Source: Drosophila miranda
Taxonomy: Eukaryota; Arthropoda; Insecta; Diptera; Drosophilidae
Assembly (NCBI RefSeq): GCF_003369915.1
Contig: NW_022881603.1
Coordinates: 36,541,124 to 36,605,123, forward strand
DNA: 64,000 bases
Reading direction: 5' to 3'
Below, piece after piece: positions 9,665-19,645 of the stretch (the stretch's first letter is position 1; the number at the start of each line of letters is the position of its first letter). The notes beneath the pieces are model-generated. The model had not been told where the DNA came from. It made no database searches and saw only the letters and a program-made list of their open reading frames with translations. Both the position numbers and the translations under genes were made by a program.

Positions 9665-11290
9665 CTTGATCATAATAATAGGTACACGTTGAAGCTTTTC
9701 ATTAATAATTAGTTTTATCGTACTTTAAGTGTTAAAAACAAAATTTTTTTGGTATGTTTTATTTGTCAATGTATTGCAGTTCCGTGACAAAAAAAAATGA
9801 AACAGGGAAATCGCCGAATAACAGAGCTTTAAGCGATATTGCGAGTTGACATCACATTTTGGCTGATCAAAATAATAGGTACAGTGTCAGTAAATTTTGA
9901 ATATCAAGTGAATAATTTGGAAATTCTTGGCTTTTTGGCAATTAAACATCCATTTCATTTAACTACAGTCTAAATATAAACAAATAATTATTTTTTTTTT
10001 ACAAGAATAGGCCGAAAGTCTTATTGTACATTATACATTATACATGTCTTATTATTAGCTGAAAAAAGAAGGCCAATCTCTTCGGGCCATTGCTAAATTA
10101 ATGAAAAGGTTTCATAATTTTGCTGAAATGCTTTAAAAATAAAAACCTAGTCAGGAAACTCGCGGAAAGCCACAGAAAACAACCATAACACGTGACCACT
10201 ACATACTTTTCTTTGAGGAATAAGGACCCATTTAAGTCGTCAAAGGCTATTGTATCAGAAATTGCACTAGAAGTTAGTGCTCCAACGATCCGTAGACGGC
10301 TACAACAAGCCAGCTTTCCAAGGAGAATAGAAAGAAAGGTCCCACTTACGCGTCAAAAAAATTTAGCCATGATGCAAACTTTTGCTAAAGATCATAAAGA
10401 CTGCGCAGGATGCGCAGGAGAGAAAAAGTGGAGAAGCCTTTTATGGAGCGACGAAACTAAAATAAATTTATTAGGGAATGAATGTGAAAGCAATGTAGGA
10501 AGCCTTAAACGAAAGAATTTTGATCCATGTTTCACAAAAAAAATTTGTCAAACATGGAGGTGCCAGTTAAAGATATGGTGCTGCTCATCCTGGTACGGCG
10601 TAGGTCCATTTTTCCTGACAACGAACAGAATGGACGCTGAGCAATACAAACCCAGATTGCAGACAGTTATGCTATCTTATGCTGAAGAAAACATAAGTTT
10701 CCATTGGGTATTTAAGTAATATAACGACCCAAGGCACACATCCAAGCTTTTGACCACATTTTTTGAGGACCAAACAATAGACGTCTTAAAGTTGCTTCTT
10801 AAATTTTCCGACTTAAATCCAATCGAAAACTTGTGGGCAGATTTACGAAACAAAATTAGCTAAGTTTTCATTTTCAAATAATCAAAAATTATGCGAGGGC
10901 ATCCAAAAATTGTGGTATGAGACACCTGCCAGACGCTTATTAAAAGTACGCCAAAAATAATAAATTATAAAGGTGACAAAAAATAAAGTTGGATACATCG
11001 GATATTAACTATCAAATCCCATTAAGGCAACAAAAAAATAATAATAACCAGTTAACAAACTTTTTTCATAACTTTTTTCATTATTTTGAGCAGCATGATA
11101 TTGACTGTGAAGTACAAATGCATCTATTTTCTTTTATAACATTATCTTATAATATAATCAAGTTTATTTGATTGAAAACAGATACTTAAGGAATAATTGA
11201 GAACTAATTTTAAGTTTAATATATTGCATAAAACCGTTTTCTGTTATGTTAAAGTTTACGTAGATGTGTGTACCTATTATTATGATCAAG
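9665..11290 (+). mobile_element. Tc1-like DNA transposon, decayed
   Basis: About 1.63 kb. Left end CTTGATCATAATAATAGG (9665) is the inverse of the right end CCTATTATTATGATCAAG (to 11290), and a second internal copy of the motif at about 9864 gives an IR/DR arrangement as in many Tc1 elements. Encloses a broken DD34E transposase. No clean TA duplication remains at the ends; the right end lies only 13 bases from a 1360-like insertion. Confidence 0.8.
10192..10863 (+). pseudogene. Tc1-like transposase, broken
   Basis: Cut-and-paste transposase of the Tc1/mariner DD34E type. From 10192 there is a helix-turn-helix-like part (SAPTIRRRLQQASF), then the first catalytic Asp in LLWSDETKIN. The same frame continues past a TAA at about 10717-10719 into YNDPRHTS (second Asp) and SDLNPIENLWADL (Glu), reaching a stop near 10863. 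So all three catalytic residues remain and a single nonsense codon separates them, but the N-terminal DNA-binding part upstream (10040-10190) is out of frame with stops, and a duplicated CAGGATGCGCAGGA stretch at 10405-10425 adds residues. Confidence 0.8.
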
Positions 11291-11303
11291 ACAAAAGACC
11301 GGC

Positions 11304-12028
11304 CAAAGACTGTACAATACCAAGATGTTGCATGAGGAACAAATGCTTTTTCAATTTTCGTTTGACGCTTCATGGTACGGGCGCGCGGGGCTAGTACTTC
11401 AATTCTCTTTTACGCTACCTTCGCCTCCGAAATGCTACTCGGCTTCGTCAATGCCTCGGTCAGCGTCGAGTCGGTGTGAAAGCATGTCAGTGTCTGCAGG
11501 CCGAAACCGAAGGGCAGCGTGGTCGCTGATGTCTTTGGAGCGGCACAGTGGGGACTCAGCCGAAATAGTCAAAAAATTGTATGAGTGCTTTAGATAAATT
11601 TAATGTACGCATCCAATAGAGAATTTTCCAATCGAATTTTCAAGATAGTTTTGTTTAGGAGATATAAGCACTCAAAGTTTAACATTTTTTCAGTGTGCAA
11701 ATATTTATTGGACTCATATTCACTAACTAATTTAGCAAGCTGAGACGGTCAAAGGTCCCACTGTGCCGCTCCAAAGACATCGGCGATCCGCGACCACCGC
11801 TTCGACGGTGCTGAGGCTCGAGAGTCCAGAATTATTTCGTTGCTGGTGAAGGCATTGCCGAACAGACGAAACCGATGGGCAACGGGGTCGCGGTAGAGAC
11901 GAAGTACAGGCGAAAAGGGAATTGAAACCCCGCGCGCTCCCTCGTGCCTTTTGGGTCCTAATGTTAGGAACCGCCATAGAACAGCTTTTTGGTCGCTCAT
12001 GCAACATCTTGGTATTGTATAGTCTTTG
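11304..12028 (-). mobile_element. 1360/hoppel-like (P superfamily) non-autonomous element, copy 1
   Basis: 725 bp with terminal inverted repeats of about 32 bp beginning CAAAGACT and running through ACAATACCAAGATG. Shares its interior with the element at 15552-16791 in the opposite orientation, including a GC-rich block and an AT-rich block with CTTATATCTCCTAAAC. No transposase. Flanking heptamers GACCGGC and ATACGGC match only partly. Assignment to 1360/hoppel rests on my memory of the TIR and on the 7-bp target duplication of the second copy. Confidence 0.55.
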
Positions 12029-12193
12029 ATACGGCTCTTGCCCTCTCGATTATGCTGATAAGACAAATATGAATGCGCAGCGCAGCTATGCGGTCTGAGT
12101 TATCAGAATACATTCAATAAAGATATTCCAAAAACTGAAGTCAAAAGGCACAGACGTGCCAGCGTTCTAATTAAAGTAGTGACATATTACAAT

Positions 12194-13650
12194 CCGGCCG
12201 AGCATCTGTCGAGCAGACCAGAGCCACCCCCCAATAGGAAACCAAACCAACTATTGCGTCGCGATGGTCGTTGACCCAATTTTTGCGCAATTTCAGCTCT
12301 CCACGCACGTGTCGTCTTGTGTAGATCTTTTGGAGTGGTCGTAGAACATCAAAAACTTGATTAGTGGGTGCTGTATGGTATGTATTGTATGTACTGTCAG
12401 GGAGAGCGATGGCAGAACCATTTTTAGTCTGGGTATCGAGTCTTTGATTATTTTGCTTTGGCGATCGCCCTGAACTTACGTTGACCGACTGGATACATTT
12501 TCTTGCACTAAGTTAAGTTTTATTTAAGAAAAATAGTTAATTAATGTATAAAAAGGTTGTTGTTGGCTCGTGTTTGGATGTCTTGTGTTTTGGTGTACAT
12601 ATATGTAATTGATTGTTGTTGATGTTGCTTGTTGCTTTTGGTTTCTACTAATTATTCATAGTTTTTTGTTTTGTTTTTAGATTTCAGCCTTTTGCTTATC
12701 ACACTTTAAATTAGTTTAAAGTTTTATTCGTTTGGTTGATTCTCCATGTTGTTGTTATTGCGGGTGGGCGTGGCGTAGGCGTAGTTATATATAATATATA
12801 TATATATAATTATTTATATACATATATACGTATATATATATTGGAATGAGAACAGACTGGTTTTGAAGATCTGTTGGCTCTTTGCTTGCATTAACATTAA
12901 CATTATTTATATTATTATTGTGGTTGTGTTTGTTTGTTTTGTAAGTTTAGTATTGGAAAAGAACACAAATGTAGGCACAGCTTTCGTTTAATTTATATGT
13001 ACACTCCTATGTACACACATATGCATGTATATATACACTTATATACATATGTGTATCCTAATGCTTTTGTAATACAACTAAGAAGAATTCTTTTTTATTC
13101 TCGCATATCTCGCTCGGGAGTGTTAGTGTGTGGGCTCTGGTCTATGCTCTGCCCTGGTGCTCCGCTCCGCTCTGGCTCTGCTCTAAACAGCAATAAAACG
13201 CTGTTGTATGCGTTTAATATGGCAGCAAAAATGTGGGCACGTATAATTCTGATCTGATATTTTCGAGACGTGGTTTTTGTGCACCAAACACGTTCGCGCT
13301 GCCCGAAATTATGCACAAACTGTGGCCAGACTATCGAATTTTGATTTTCCACAACTTTTGTTAGCTTTTCACGTCGCGCATTATGCAAAAAAAAAAATTT
13401 TCTTCAGGTTTTCCCACAGCAGGCACCACACAAAAATCGTACTCGCGACGTGTGAGCGTGACGCATGCTGTACACTCTTAACCACACTTAAATGAGGGCA
13501 AAGCACTCCGGCTAGACAGAAGGGGTGCGAGCAGGACGTCGATACGAGTCGTCATTGCGTTTGCAGTGTATGCAGTTCAGGGTTGCTCTCCAGCATTCCA
13601 GTGCTGTAAGATGCTGCCATGAATTCGATAGCTAAATATTCGTTATCGCT
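12194..13650. other. Unique intergenic DNA, no gene recognised
   Basis: About 1.45 kb left of mRpL53. AT-rich with TTGTTG runs, a long TA stretch near 12786-12840 and a TGTA/CATA-rich stretch near 12990-13055. Several short reading frames on both strands look random. It may hold 3' sequence of a neighbouring gene, but nothing can be assigned. Confidence 0.5.
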
Positions 13651-13660
13651 ATCAGCTGTT
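13651..13660 (+). promoter_or_regulatory. E-box core promoter motif upstream of mRpL53
   Basis: ATCAGCTGTT matches the AWCAGCTGWT motif found in many Drosophila housekeeping promoters (core-promoter motif 5 of Ohler). It lies about 70 bp upstream of the mRpL53 ATG, with no TATA box nearby. Site assignment is inference from sequence and position. Confidence 0.45.
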
Positions 13661-14064
13661 TTTCAGCGTGTATATTACGTCGCTCGTAATTATTGTTAAT
13701 TCTGTTTTGCACTTCAACCAATTCCTTAAAATGTCGGTGCCATTTAGTGGCACTCTTCGACGTTCGGGCGGCATTGTTTCGGACATCGGAAAGCAGCTGA
13801 AAAGCATCAACCTAAAAGGCGTCAAACGCATCACAGTCCAATTTGATCCGTTTGCGGAAAATGTCAAGTCTACCCGGTGAGTGGGAGGGAAATCTGGGGA
13901 AAAGCGCTTTTCATTTATCGATTATGAAACATGCGCAGTTCGTGGTGTGGTCTCATTTCGGTCAGTAAATGGAAAAATTTTCTCGAATCAAAAGTGCATG
14001 AGGAAACAAAAGTAAACCAAAAAGTTCAGTGAACTACACGAAAACCGATTACTTTACTACCAAG

Positions 14065-14089
14065 AGTGAGGGTGAGGGTGAGGGTGAGG
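14065..14089 (+). repeat. GAGGGT hexamer array in mRpL53 intron 1
   Basis: About four GAGGGT units in the first intron. Short microsatellite, no function inferred. Confidence 0.8.
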
Positions 14090-14104
14090 CGAATGAAAAC
14101 TTAC

Positions 14105-14225
14105 CGTAGACCTTTCCAATGATGCCCACGGTGGTGTTGATCTGGAGATCGGGAAATGTCAACGGCAGCGTGTGCGTCAGGAGCTGAGCTGGCCCACCAG
14201 GAGCCAGCTCGCGCTCCGTTGACAT
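14105..14225 (-). other. possible orphan 5' coding exon antisense within mRpL53 intron 1
   Basis: On the minus strand an ATG in good fly context (CTAAAATG, 14225) opens 40 codons (MSTERELAPGG... to ...TVGIIGKVY) and reaches a strong donor, ACG then GTAAGT (intron from 14104). Nothing downstream on the minus strand before the transposons at 12193 continues it convincingly. It could be the first exon of an overlapping gene whose rest was lost or lies far away, or a chance frame. I do not recognise the protein. Confidence 0.3.
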
Positions 14226-14691
14226 TTTAGTCGGTGTCGGCGTCAGTTTGAGGCGTTGATGGACAGCTGAAACAGGAATTGCAGAAAATCGATATACTAA
14301 TTGCCTAACATCCACTTCTTCCATATTGCAGCGAATTCTTCTTCCTGCTCTCCACACCCAAGGTGATCCAGACAAATGGTCAAGTCGGATATTGTGTGTG
14401 ACCGTCAGGCGGCTTCGATAAAGTTTGCCCTCATTGATTCGGCGCAAGGTAATCATATCGCACTATTTTTTCCTAGTTATCTGTAATGTCCCCCGTTTTT
14501 CGGCAGAACAAGCTAAAGTAAAGGAGATCCGCTTCAACAGTGGCAACCTGAACACCCTCGAGTTACTGGAGCTTTGCAACAAACACGTCTCCAGCTTGGC
14601 TCCACCCTAGGAGGTGACCAACAAGGTACTGACCAAGGCAGAGAAACAGAAGCTGGGCGGCGGCAGCAAGAAGGCGCTGAAGAAGAAGTAA

Positions 14692-14843
14692 AACTCTTTA
14701 AGATCTACCAGGATATACCCGCATTTTCCGACATCTTCACCGAGGAGAGCTTCTACACGTTCGCCTTTTGCTTCGTCTGTGCCACCATACTGGTGGCTTT
14801 TATTCTCTCGCGGTTTATCACCATCAAGCCAGTCGACTTCTGA
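14692..14843 (+). pseudogene. micropeptide reading frame downstream of mRpL53, start codon missing
   Basis: Directly after the mRpL53 TAA a different frame reads KLFKIYQDIPAFSDIF, then a hydrophobic helix (FAFCFVCATILVAFILSRF) and ends KPVDF with TGA at 14841-14843. About 50 residues, one membrane span, well-formed C-terminus: it looks like a small single-pass membrane protein made from a bicistronic mRpL53 transcript, an arrangement common in flies. There is no ATG between the mRpL53 stop and the conserved-looking start; GTA stands where an ATG is expected. Open frame upstream belongs to out-of-phase mRpL53 sequence. So this cistron also seems damaged. Identity of the peptide not recognised. 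Confidence 0.5.
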
Positions 14844-15544
14844 ACTGTTAGTCCCGAAATTGAAATTCTGCACACGTACATTAAAAAAAACTTAAGCCTT
14901 AACATGTACAACTCCACTGTGTTGTATTTTCGGGAATAACTAAACGAAAGGGCAGCTCCAACGACCGCTGTGGCGGGTCGGTGGTTTCATAAACCAGTTC
15001 TGGCAAACCGGAAAATCATCTGCTCCTGCTGCTGATGTCAGCAGATGAGAGTTGGAGTCCAGCCAGTCGCCTGCCTGGCATCCGGAGCTTATAATTGAAA
15101 TGGGCGGAGGAGTGGAGTCGATAATAATTGGGGCCTCGAGAGGAAGTCAAGCAGACAGTTTTTTGGGCACAAAATGCAACAGGGCCACAAAGGAGAGCAC
15201 TGGGTACAGACAAAAGCTCTTATCCACAAAAACTCAAGACAGCTGTTAAGATGGAGTTCCATTTCGTTTTCGAAGTCTCCCTTTGTGGTTTCTTCACTCC
15301 CACGCAAGAAAAATAGGAAACCAACGAACTGAGAATACTGTCGAGGCTTTTGGGGTAAAGTTTTAAAATGGCGGGCTCTGTATCTATGTGTGTGTGTGTG
15401 TGTATCTGTTTGGGCAACAACTATGTACAGCCAAAAATGCAGCAAGACAATCTGTTGGAGTGTGGCAGCTGCAAACCTGGTGAAAGTTTCTTTGAAGCTG
15501 AGCTGACAACTGGTAACCGGAGCACATGAAAAACACAGCACAGC
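14844..15544. other. Intergenic DNA, no gene recognised
   Basis: Starts with likely 3' end sequence of the mRpL53 transcript (ACATTAAAAAAAAC near 14878) and includes a TG run at 15388-15404. The longest antisense frame (15089-15541) has no domain-like content and spans the TG repeat, so I treat it as chance. Confidence 0.5.
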
Positions 15545-15551
15545 CTTTAAT

Positions 15552-16791
15552 CAAAGACTATACAATACCAAGATGTTGCATGAGCGACCAAAAAGCTGTT
15601 CTATGGCGGGTCCTAACATTAGCACCCAAAAGGCACGAGGGAGCGCGCGGGGTTTCTATTCCCTTTTCGCCTGTACTTCGTCTCTACCGCGACCCCGCTG
15701 CCCATCGGTTTCGTCTGTTCGGCAATGCCTTCACCAGCAACGAAATAATTCTGGACTCTCGAGCCTCAGCACCGTCGAAGCGGTGGTCGCGGATCGCCGA
15801 TGTCTTTGGAGCGGCACAGTGGGACCTTTGACCGTCTCAGCTTGCTAAATTAGTTAGTGAATATGAGTTCAATAAATATTTGCACACTGAAAAAATGTTA
15901 AATTTTGAGTGCTTATATCTCCTAAACTAAAACTATCTTGAAAATGCAACAATCTTGGATGCAACAGATTTTCGTCCTTTGTGTGGGCGGAAGGGGGTGG
16001 GGCGAAACTTTGAGATACACGTTTTATAGTAAGATCTAACAGGAGTGCGGATACCAAATTTGGTTACTCTAGCCTTAATAGTCTCTGAGATTTTTGAATA
16101 TCCCCAGATTTTCGTCCTTTGCGGGGGCGGAAGGGGGTGTGGCGAAATTTTGAAACAGTTTTGAGTATGGATACCAAATTTGGTTGCTCTAGCTTTTGTA
16201 GTCTCTGAGATCTAGGCGCTAATGTTTTACTCTAAGCAAAGCCGCCTATGCTACGTGTGTGTTAGAGAGAGACAGGGCGAGAAAAAAATGAAATTGTTTT
16301 CTTGATGCTGGCTATAATAATAATACGATCCAATTCAGATTCCGCAGTCTTAAAGATATGGTCATTCTCTACAATTCTACGTTTTTGGTTTTCTCATATC
16401 GTTAAAATTGTGGATGCCACAGATTTTCGTCCTTTGTGGGGGCGGAAGTGGGCGGGGCGAAGTTTTGAAATATTTTTGTAGCAGTGACATATCACAGAAG
16501 TCTGGATCCAAAACATCGTTGCTCTAGCTCTTATAGTCTTTGAGCACTAGGCGCTGAAGGGGACGGACAGACGGACAGACGGACGGACGGACAGACAGAC
16601 AGGGCTCAATCGACTCGGCTATTGATGCTGATCAAGAATATATATACTTTATGGGGTCGGAAACGATTCCTTCTGGACGTTACACACATCCACTTTTACC
16701 ACAAATCTAATATACCCCAATACTCATTTTGAGTATCGGGTATAAAAAGCATTTGTTCCTCATGCAACATCTTGGTATTGTATAGTCTTTG
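15552..16791 (+). mobile_element. 1360/hoppel-like non-autonomous element, copy 2, with nested helitron
   Basis: Ends CAAAGACTATACAATACC (15552) and GGTATTGTATAGTCTTTG (16791) as inverted repeats, flanked by a perfect 7-bp duplication CTTTAAT (15545-15551 and 16792-16798). Interior matches 11304-12028 in the opposite orientation but lacks its central part; a partial helitron occupies 15947-16744. Seven-bp duplications and the TIR sequence suggest the P-superfamily 1360/hoppel group. Confidence 0.65.
15947..16744 (-). mobile_element. ISY/DINE-1 helitron copy 2, 3'-truncated
   Basis: About 800 bp matching plus-strand 8570-9382 of copy 1: repeated blocks with TTTCGTCC and GGGGGCGGAAG, the GA-rich motif at about 16264, the GTCY run at 16562-16602 and the terminal AGTATCGGGTATA. 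The hairpin end is missing. Located inside the 1360-like element. Confidence 0.75.
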
Positions 16792-16798
16792 CTTTAAT

Positions 16799-19645
16799 GT
16801 AAGGGTTATTAAGAGTGTAACACTGACTGCTAGTTGTAACTAACTGTCTGCCAAGTTCAATGTCAAGCTGAAAGCTTCTTGCCATTAACTGTTTTGTCGG
16901 CCATATTGGAAATCAAACTCCCATCGCGACCCGACCTGGCCCGTCCCTATGGGAGTATGGCAATTGACTTTTGTCTTTCGATGTACTGACGTAATTTGGT
17001 AGCGTAGAGTAAGGAGAGTGAAAGTAGCTGTTGGCGGGGAGGGGGCAAAACAACCCTTCTAAATTGGATGAGACACATACCAATGCAGGTGCCATTTGGA
17101 CGCGGACTGTCCTTCAATACAATACATTTTATTAGTGGGCAGCACACACATACTTTCCCTGAGAATATACATACATAAGTAAGTACATAGTCTACGGCGA
17201 CCTTTCTGCCCAAAACATAAACAGAAACGGAAGCTTGAGCGCCCTGTTCTCCGGGACATGAGCATGTCTGTCCCATGACCGACACATACTAGTAGCACTA
17301 GTGGTCCTGCTCGCACGACAGTGTGCTCTTGAAATCTCCCATAGCATATGCTCAGGCGCCATTTATGTTTATTTTTATGCCCCTGCATCCATTTTTTTGT
17401 GCAAAACGAATCGTGGGCGACCAGAAGTTCCTGCAGCTGTTCTGGAACACTTGATTTCTCCTCAGTGCGCCCGATTCCAGGATACTTTCTAGTGTGGGGA
17501 GTGCTGAGTGGGTGGTTGTTGATGCCGGCACAGGCAAAGGGGCTAATGTTTACTCACCTTATCGCAAAATTGCAGCTGACTTGAAGGGACTTGCTCTTGC
17601 TCGCCCCCTATCAGCCAATCAGCGACAAATCGAAGCTAGTTTTCGTTGACGATTTTCTTGTTGGAGACAGCAGCTTATGACTTTTCTTGGAAGGGCACTC
17701 ATTAAAAGCGTTTACTGGTTGTTTGCTGAATGAATGGCCGTCGGCCTGATTTTTTTCCACTCCGTCAAAGATTGACACGTCTTAACTCTGATTAATTCAG
17801 GCTCTTGGTGCTCCTGGGGACAGCAGTGGGGGACGATTCTTTGGTTAAAAACAAGAAAGATATGTAAGTGCAGGAAACACGGTTGCGTTGCCTGCCGCCG
17901 CAACGCAATTTCTTTCCTGGCTGGTGTTGTTGTTGGTGTTGCCAGATCGCTGAACACTTACATACACACACACGAAGGCAGAGTACAGCGATAAAATTGC
18001 GAATTTTTTAAGCTTTTTTTTTGTTTATTCGACAACACACTTTGGTTGTAGTGTATTTTTATTCAGTTACTTTTTTTGCAAGCTTTATTCGCGAATGAGA
18101 GTGTGGTTGCGAGCGTATGAGTCAAAGGTTGCGAGTGTGTGTGCTGCCTTGGCTCTCTCTCTCTCTCTCTGTATCTCTCTATCTATTGTTGTTTTTTGCA
18201 TTTTGTTATTGCCGCAAGTACTTTGGAGGGAAAAGCTTTCCCAACAATCTAGTCAGAGTTGGAAAAAAAATACAGACGCATTCCACAAACACTAACACAC
18301 ACACACACATACACTTAATAACACCAGCACACTCCCATAAACACAGAGTTTCTGCAAAATGAAAGCATCAACAAATCGACGCAAAACGCAATGCGAGAAA
18401 ATTGCAAAAATAGGCAATTACTTGGAACACAAGGAGAATATTCGATTGGAAATCGTCTGTTGGAGATTTGCGCTTTTTTTAGTGGATGAGATCGTTATGT
18501 TATGTGAGAATCAGCCAAAAGTACAACTAACGCGCGCGCGATTTGCAGCAGATACAACTTATGCATGCCCGTTTTGGAATTGAATAAATATTGTCGTCGA
18601 GAGAGAGCAGAAGCACGGCACACACGAACGCACTATGGGCCCAGCAACTACTTTTGTTGGCAAAAAAGTTAATTTTTAAAAGTTAAATAAGAAACCTGAT
18701 GACTCAGCATTAGAAAGATGGAATGGCCATCAAAGCTGCGTACCAGATGGATTTCCATAGATGGAGCCACATTCGCAAAATCAGTGGTGCAACCCAGCTG
18801 TTGCTCTTATAAATTTTAAAAAACCAATAATATAATTTTTGTGATGAATTTGAATCAGTCCGGTTTGTACTAAGTGTTTTGGGATGTAGACGGGGCAAAT
18901 ACGACCTCGGATTTGCTTTAAAGTCGTATCTTTATGCCCAGAGAAGGCAAACTTTATTCGCAAGGCTCGGAAAGCCGACACTTATCTCACCCAACGAGGC
19001 GTTAGACCTGCTTCTCGATAAAAGATCTCAGCAAAGATTACTCAAAGATAATGGATCAATCAAAACGGAAAAATTTTAGCATAGAAAGACTGTTGGAGAC
19101 AAAAGTAGAGGCTCCGCTTTAGCCCACAGTGCTAATATAATTTTTTTTATTTAAACAGTTTTTTGTTATAAATATGCTCAATACTTGTTATTCACTATGT
19201 ATGTACATATCTTGTTTTGTTTTGCCAACAAAAGTGGTCGTTTGGACAATAGTGGAGCGTCGTCGCTGTTGCGTTTGCTGCTGTGCAAATGTATTTGTGT
19301 GCCGACTCTAAACTGCCTCAAAACAGTATGCCTATATGTGCTCGACTGGGGCCAGACAGGGACAACCATACAAGCCCAATACATACAAAAAATCCGTATC
19401 GTTTCGTTCAGGGGGGGGGGGGGGGGGGGAAACGACCTTGGGGCTTCAAAACATGAAAATGCTCGCATAAATCATATAAATATGAGACAAATCGAATATT
19501 AAAGTTCAGATGTGTGCCATATCTCTGGTAGTTAGCTTCTTGCCATGCCAATTTATTCAGAACGAAAATACTTTTAAAAATGTGCAAAAACCATTTGTTT
19601 TAAACGCGTTTGATTTGCTTGCGTGTTATTGCTTTGAAGTGAATG
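16799..19645. other. Unique DNA between transposon and Rpn13 3' end
   Basis: 2.85 kb without a recognisable gene. Contains a CT-rich microsatellite (about 18152-18185), CA repeats (18296-18312) and a 19-base G run (19411-19429). The part next to 19645 is expected to hold the Rpn13 3' UTR. Reading frames here are short, low in complexity and unsupported. Confidence 0.5.

Larger units (their letters stand above)
1..12193 (+). mobile_element. 412/mdg1-clade LTR retrotransposon, outer host of a four-insertion nest
   Basis: A Ty3/gypsy-type element whose 5' LTR and gag lie left of the window. Seen in order: reverse transcriptase (28-663), RNase H and integrase (5992-8090), a purine-rich tract (about 9464-9475) and a 3' LTR starting TGTAGTATGTG at 9476 and ending TTACA at 12193. 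Removing the insertions at 664-5987, 8267-9382, 9665-11290 and 11304-12028 makes pol and the LTR continuous. The LTR start resembles what I remember of 412/blood/mdg1 elements, which lack env, and no env is seen here. It is dead: pol is interrupted, has an A-run frameshift near 7610 and the LTR is split. The 12193 end is set by the TG...CA rule and an AATAAA signal at about 12117; the matching TSD is outside the window. Confidence 0.75.
9476..12193 (+). repeat. 3' LTR of outer element, split by two DNA transposons
   Basis: LTR pieces at 9476-9664, 11291-11303 and 12029-12193 flank a Tc1-like and a 1360-like element. The last piece holds CATTCAATAAAGATATT, a likely polyadenylation signal, and ends ACATATTACA. 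Net LTR length is about 370 bp. The purine tract AAAAGGAGGGAGA immediately before it is the likely plus-strand primer. Confidence 0.65.
13731..14691 (+). pseudogene. mRpL53: mitochondrial ribosomal protein L53 gene, apparently inactivated
   Basis: Encodes mL53 of the mitochondrial large ribosomal subunit. Exon 1 is 13731-13876 (MSVPFSGTLRRSGG..., donor GTGAGT); exon 2 is 14332-14448 (EFFFLLSTPKVIQTN...); exon 3 is 14507-14691, ending in a Lys-rich tail and TAA. Splice sites are good and fit the reading phase. Two lesions are visible. Near 14376-14380 the frame changes between VIQTN and VKSDIVCDR, as if a short non-triplet deletion removed a few residues. A TAG at 14608-14610 interrupts exon 3 after VSSLAPP, with the family-like KVLTKAEKQKL sequence continuing in frame beyond it. 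Either this is a degenerating copy with a functional one elsewhere, or both are sequencing errors. Confidence 0.8.

Noticed and set aside
15089..15541. 150-codon antisense frame left of the second 1360-like element
   Set aside because: Contains a His/Thr run from a CA repeat and no domain-like content.
18095..18583. Three overlapping short frames near the CT microsatellite
   Set aside because: Composition reflects the CT and CA repeats; no support for coding.
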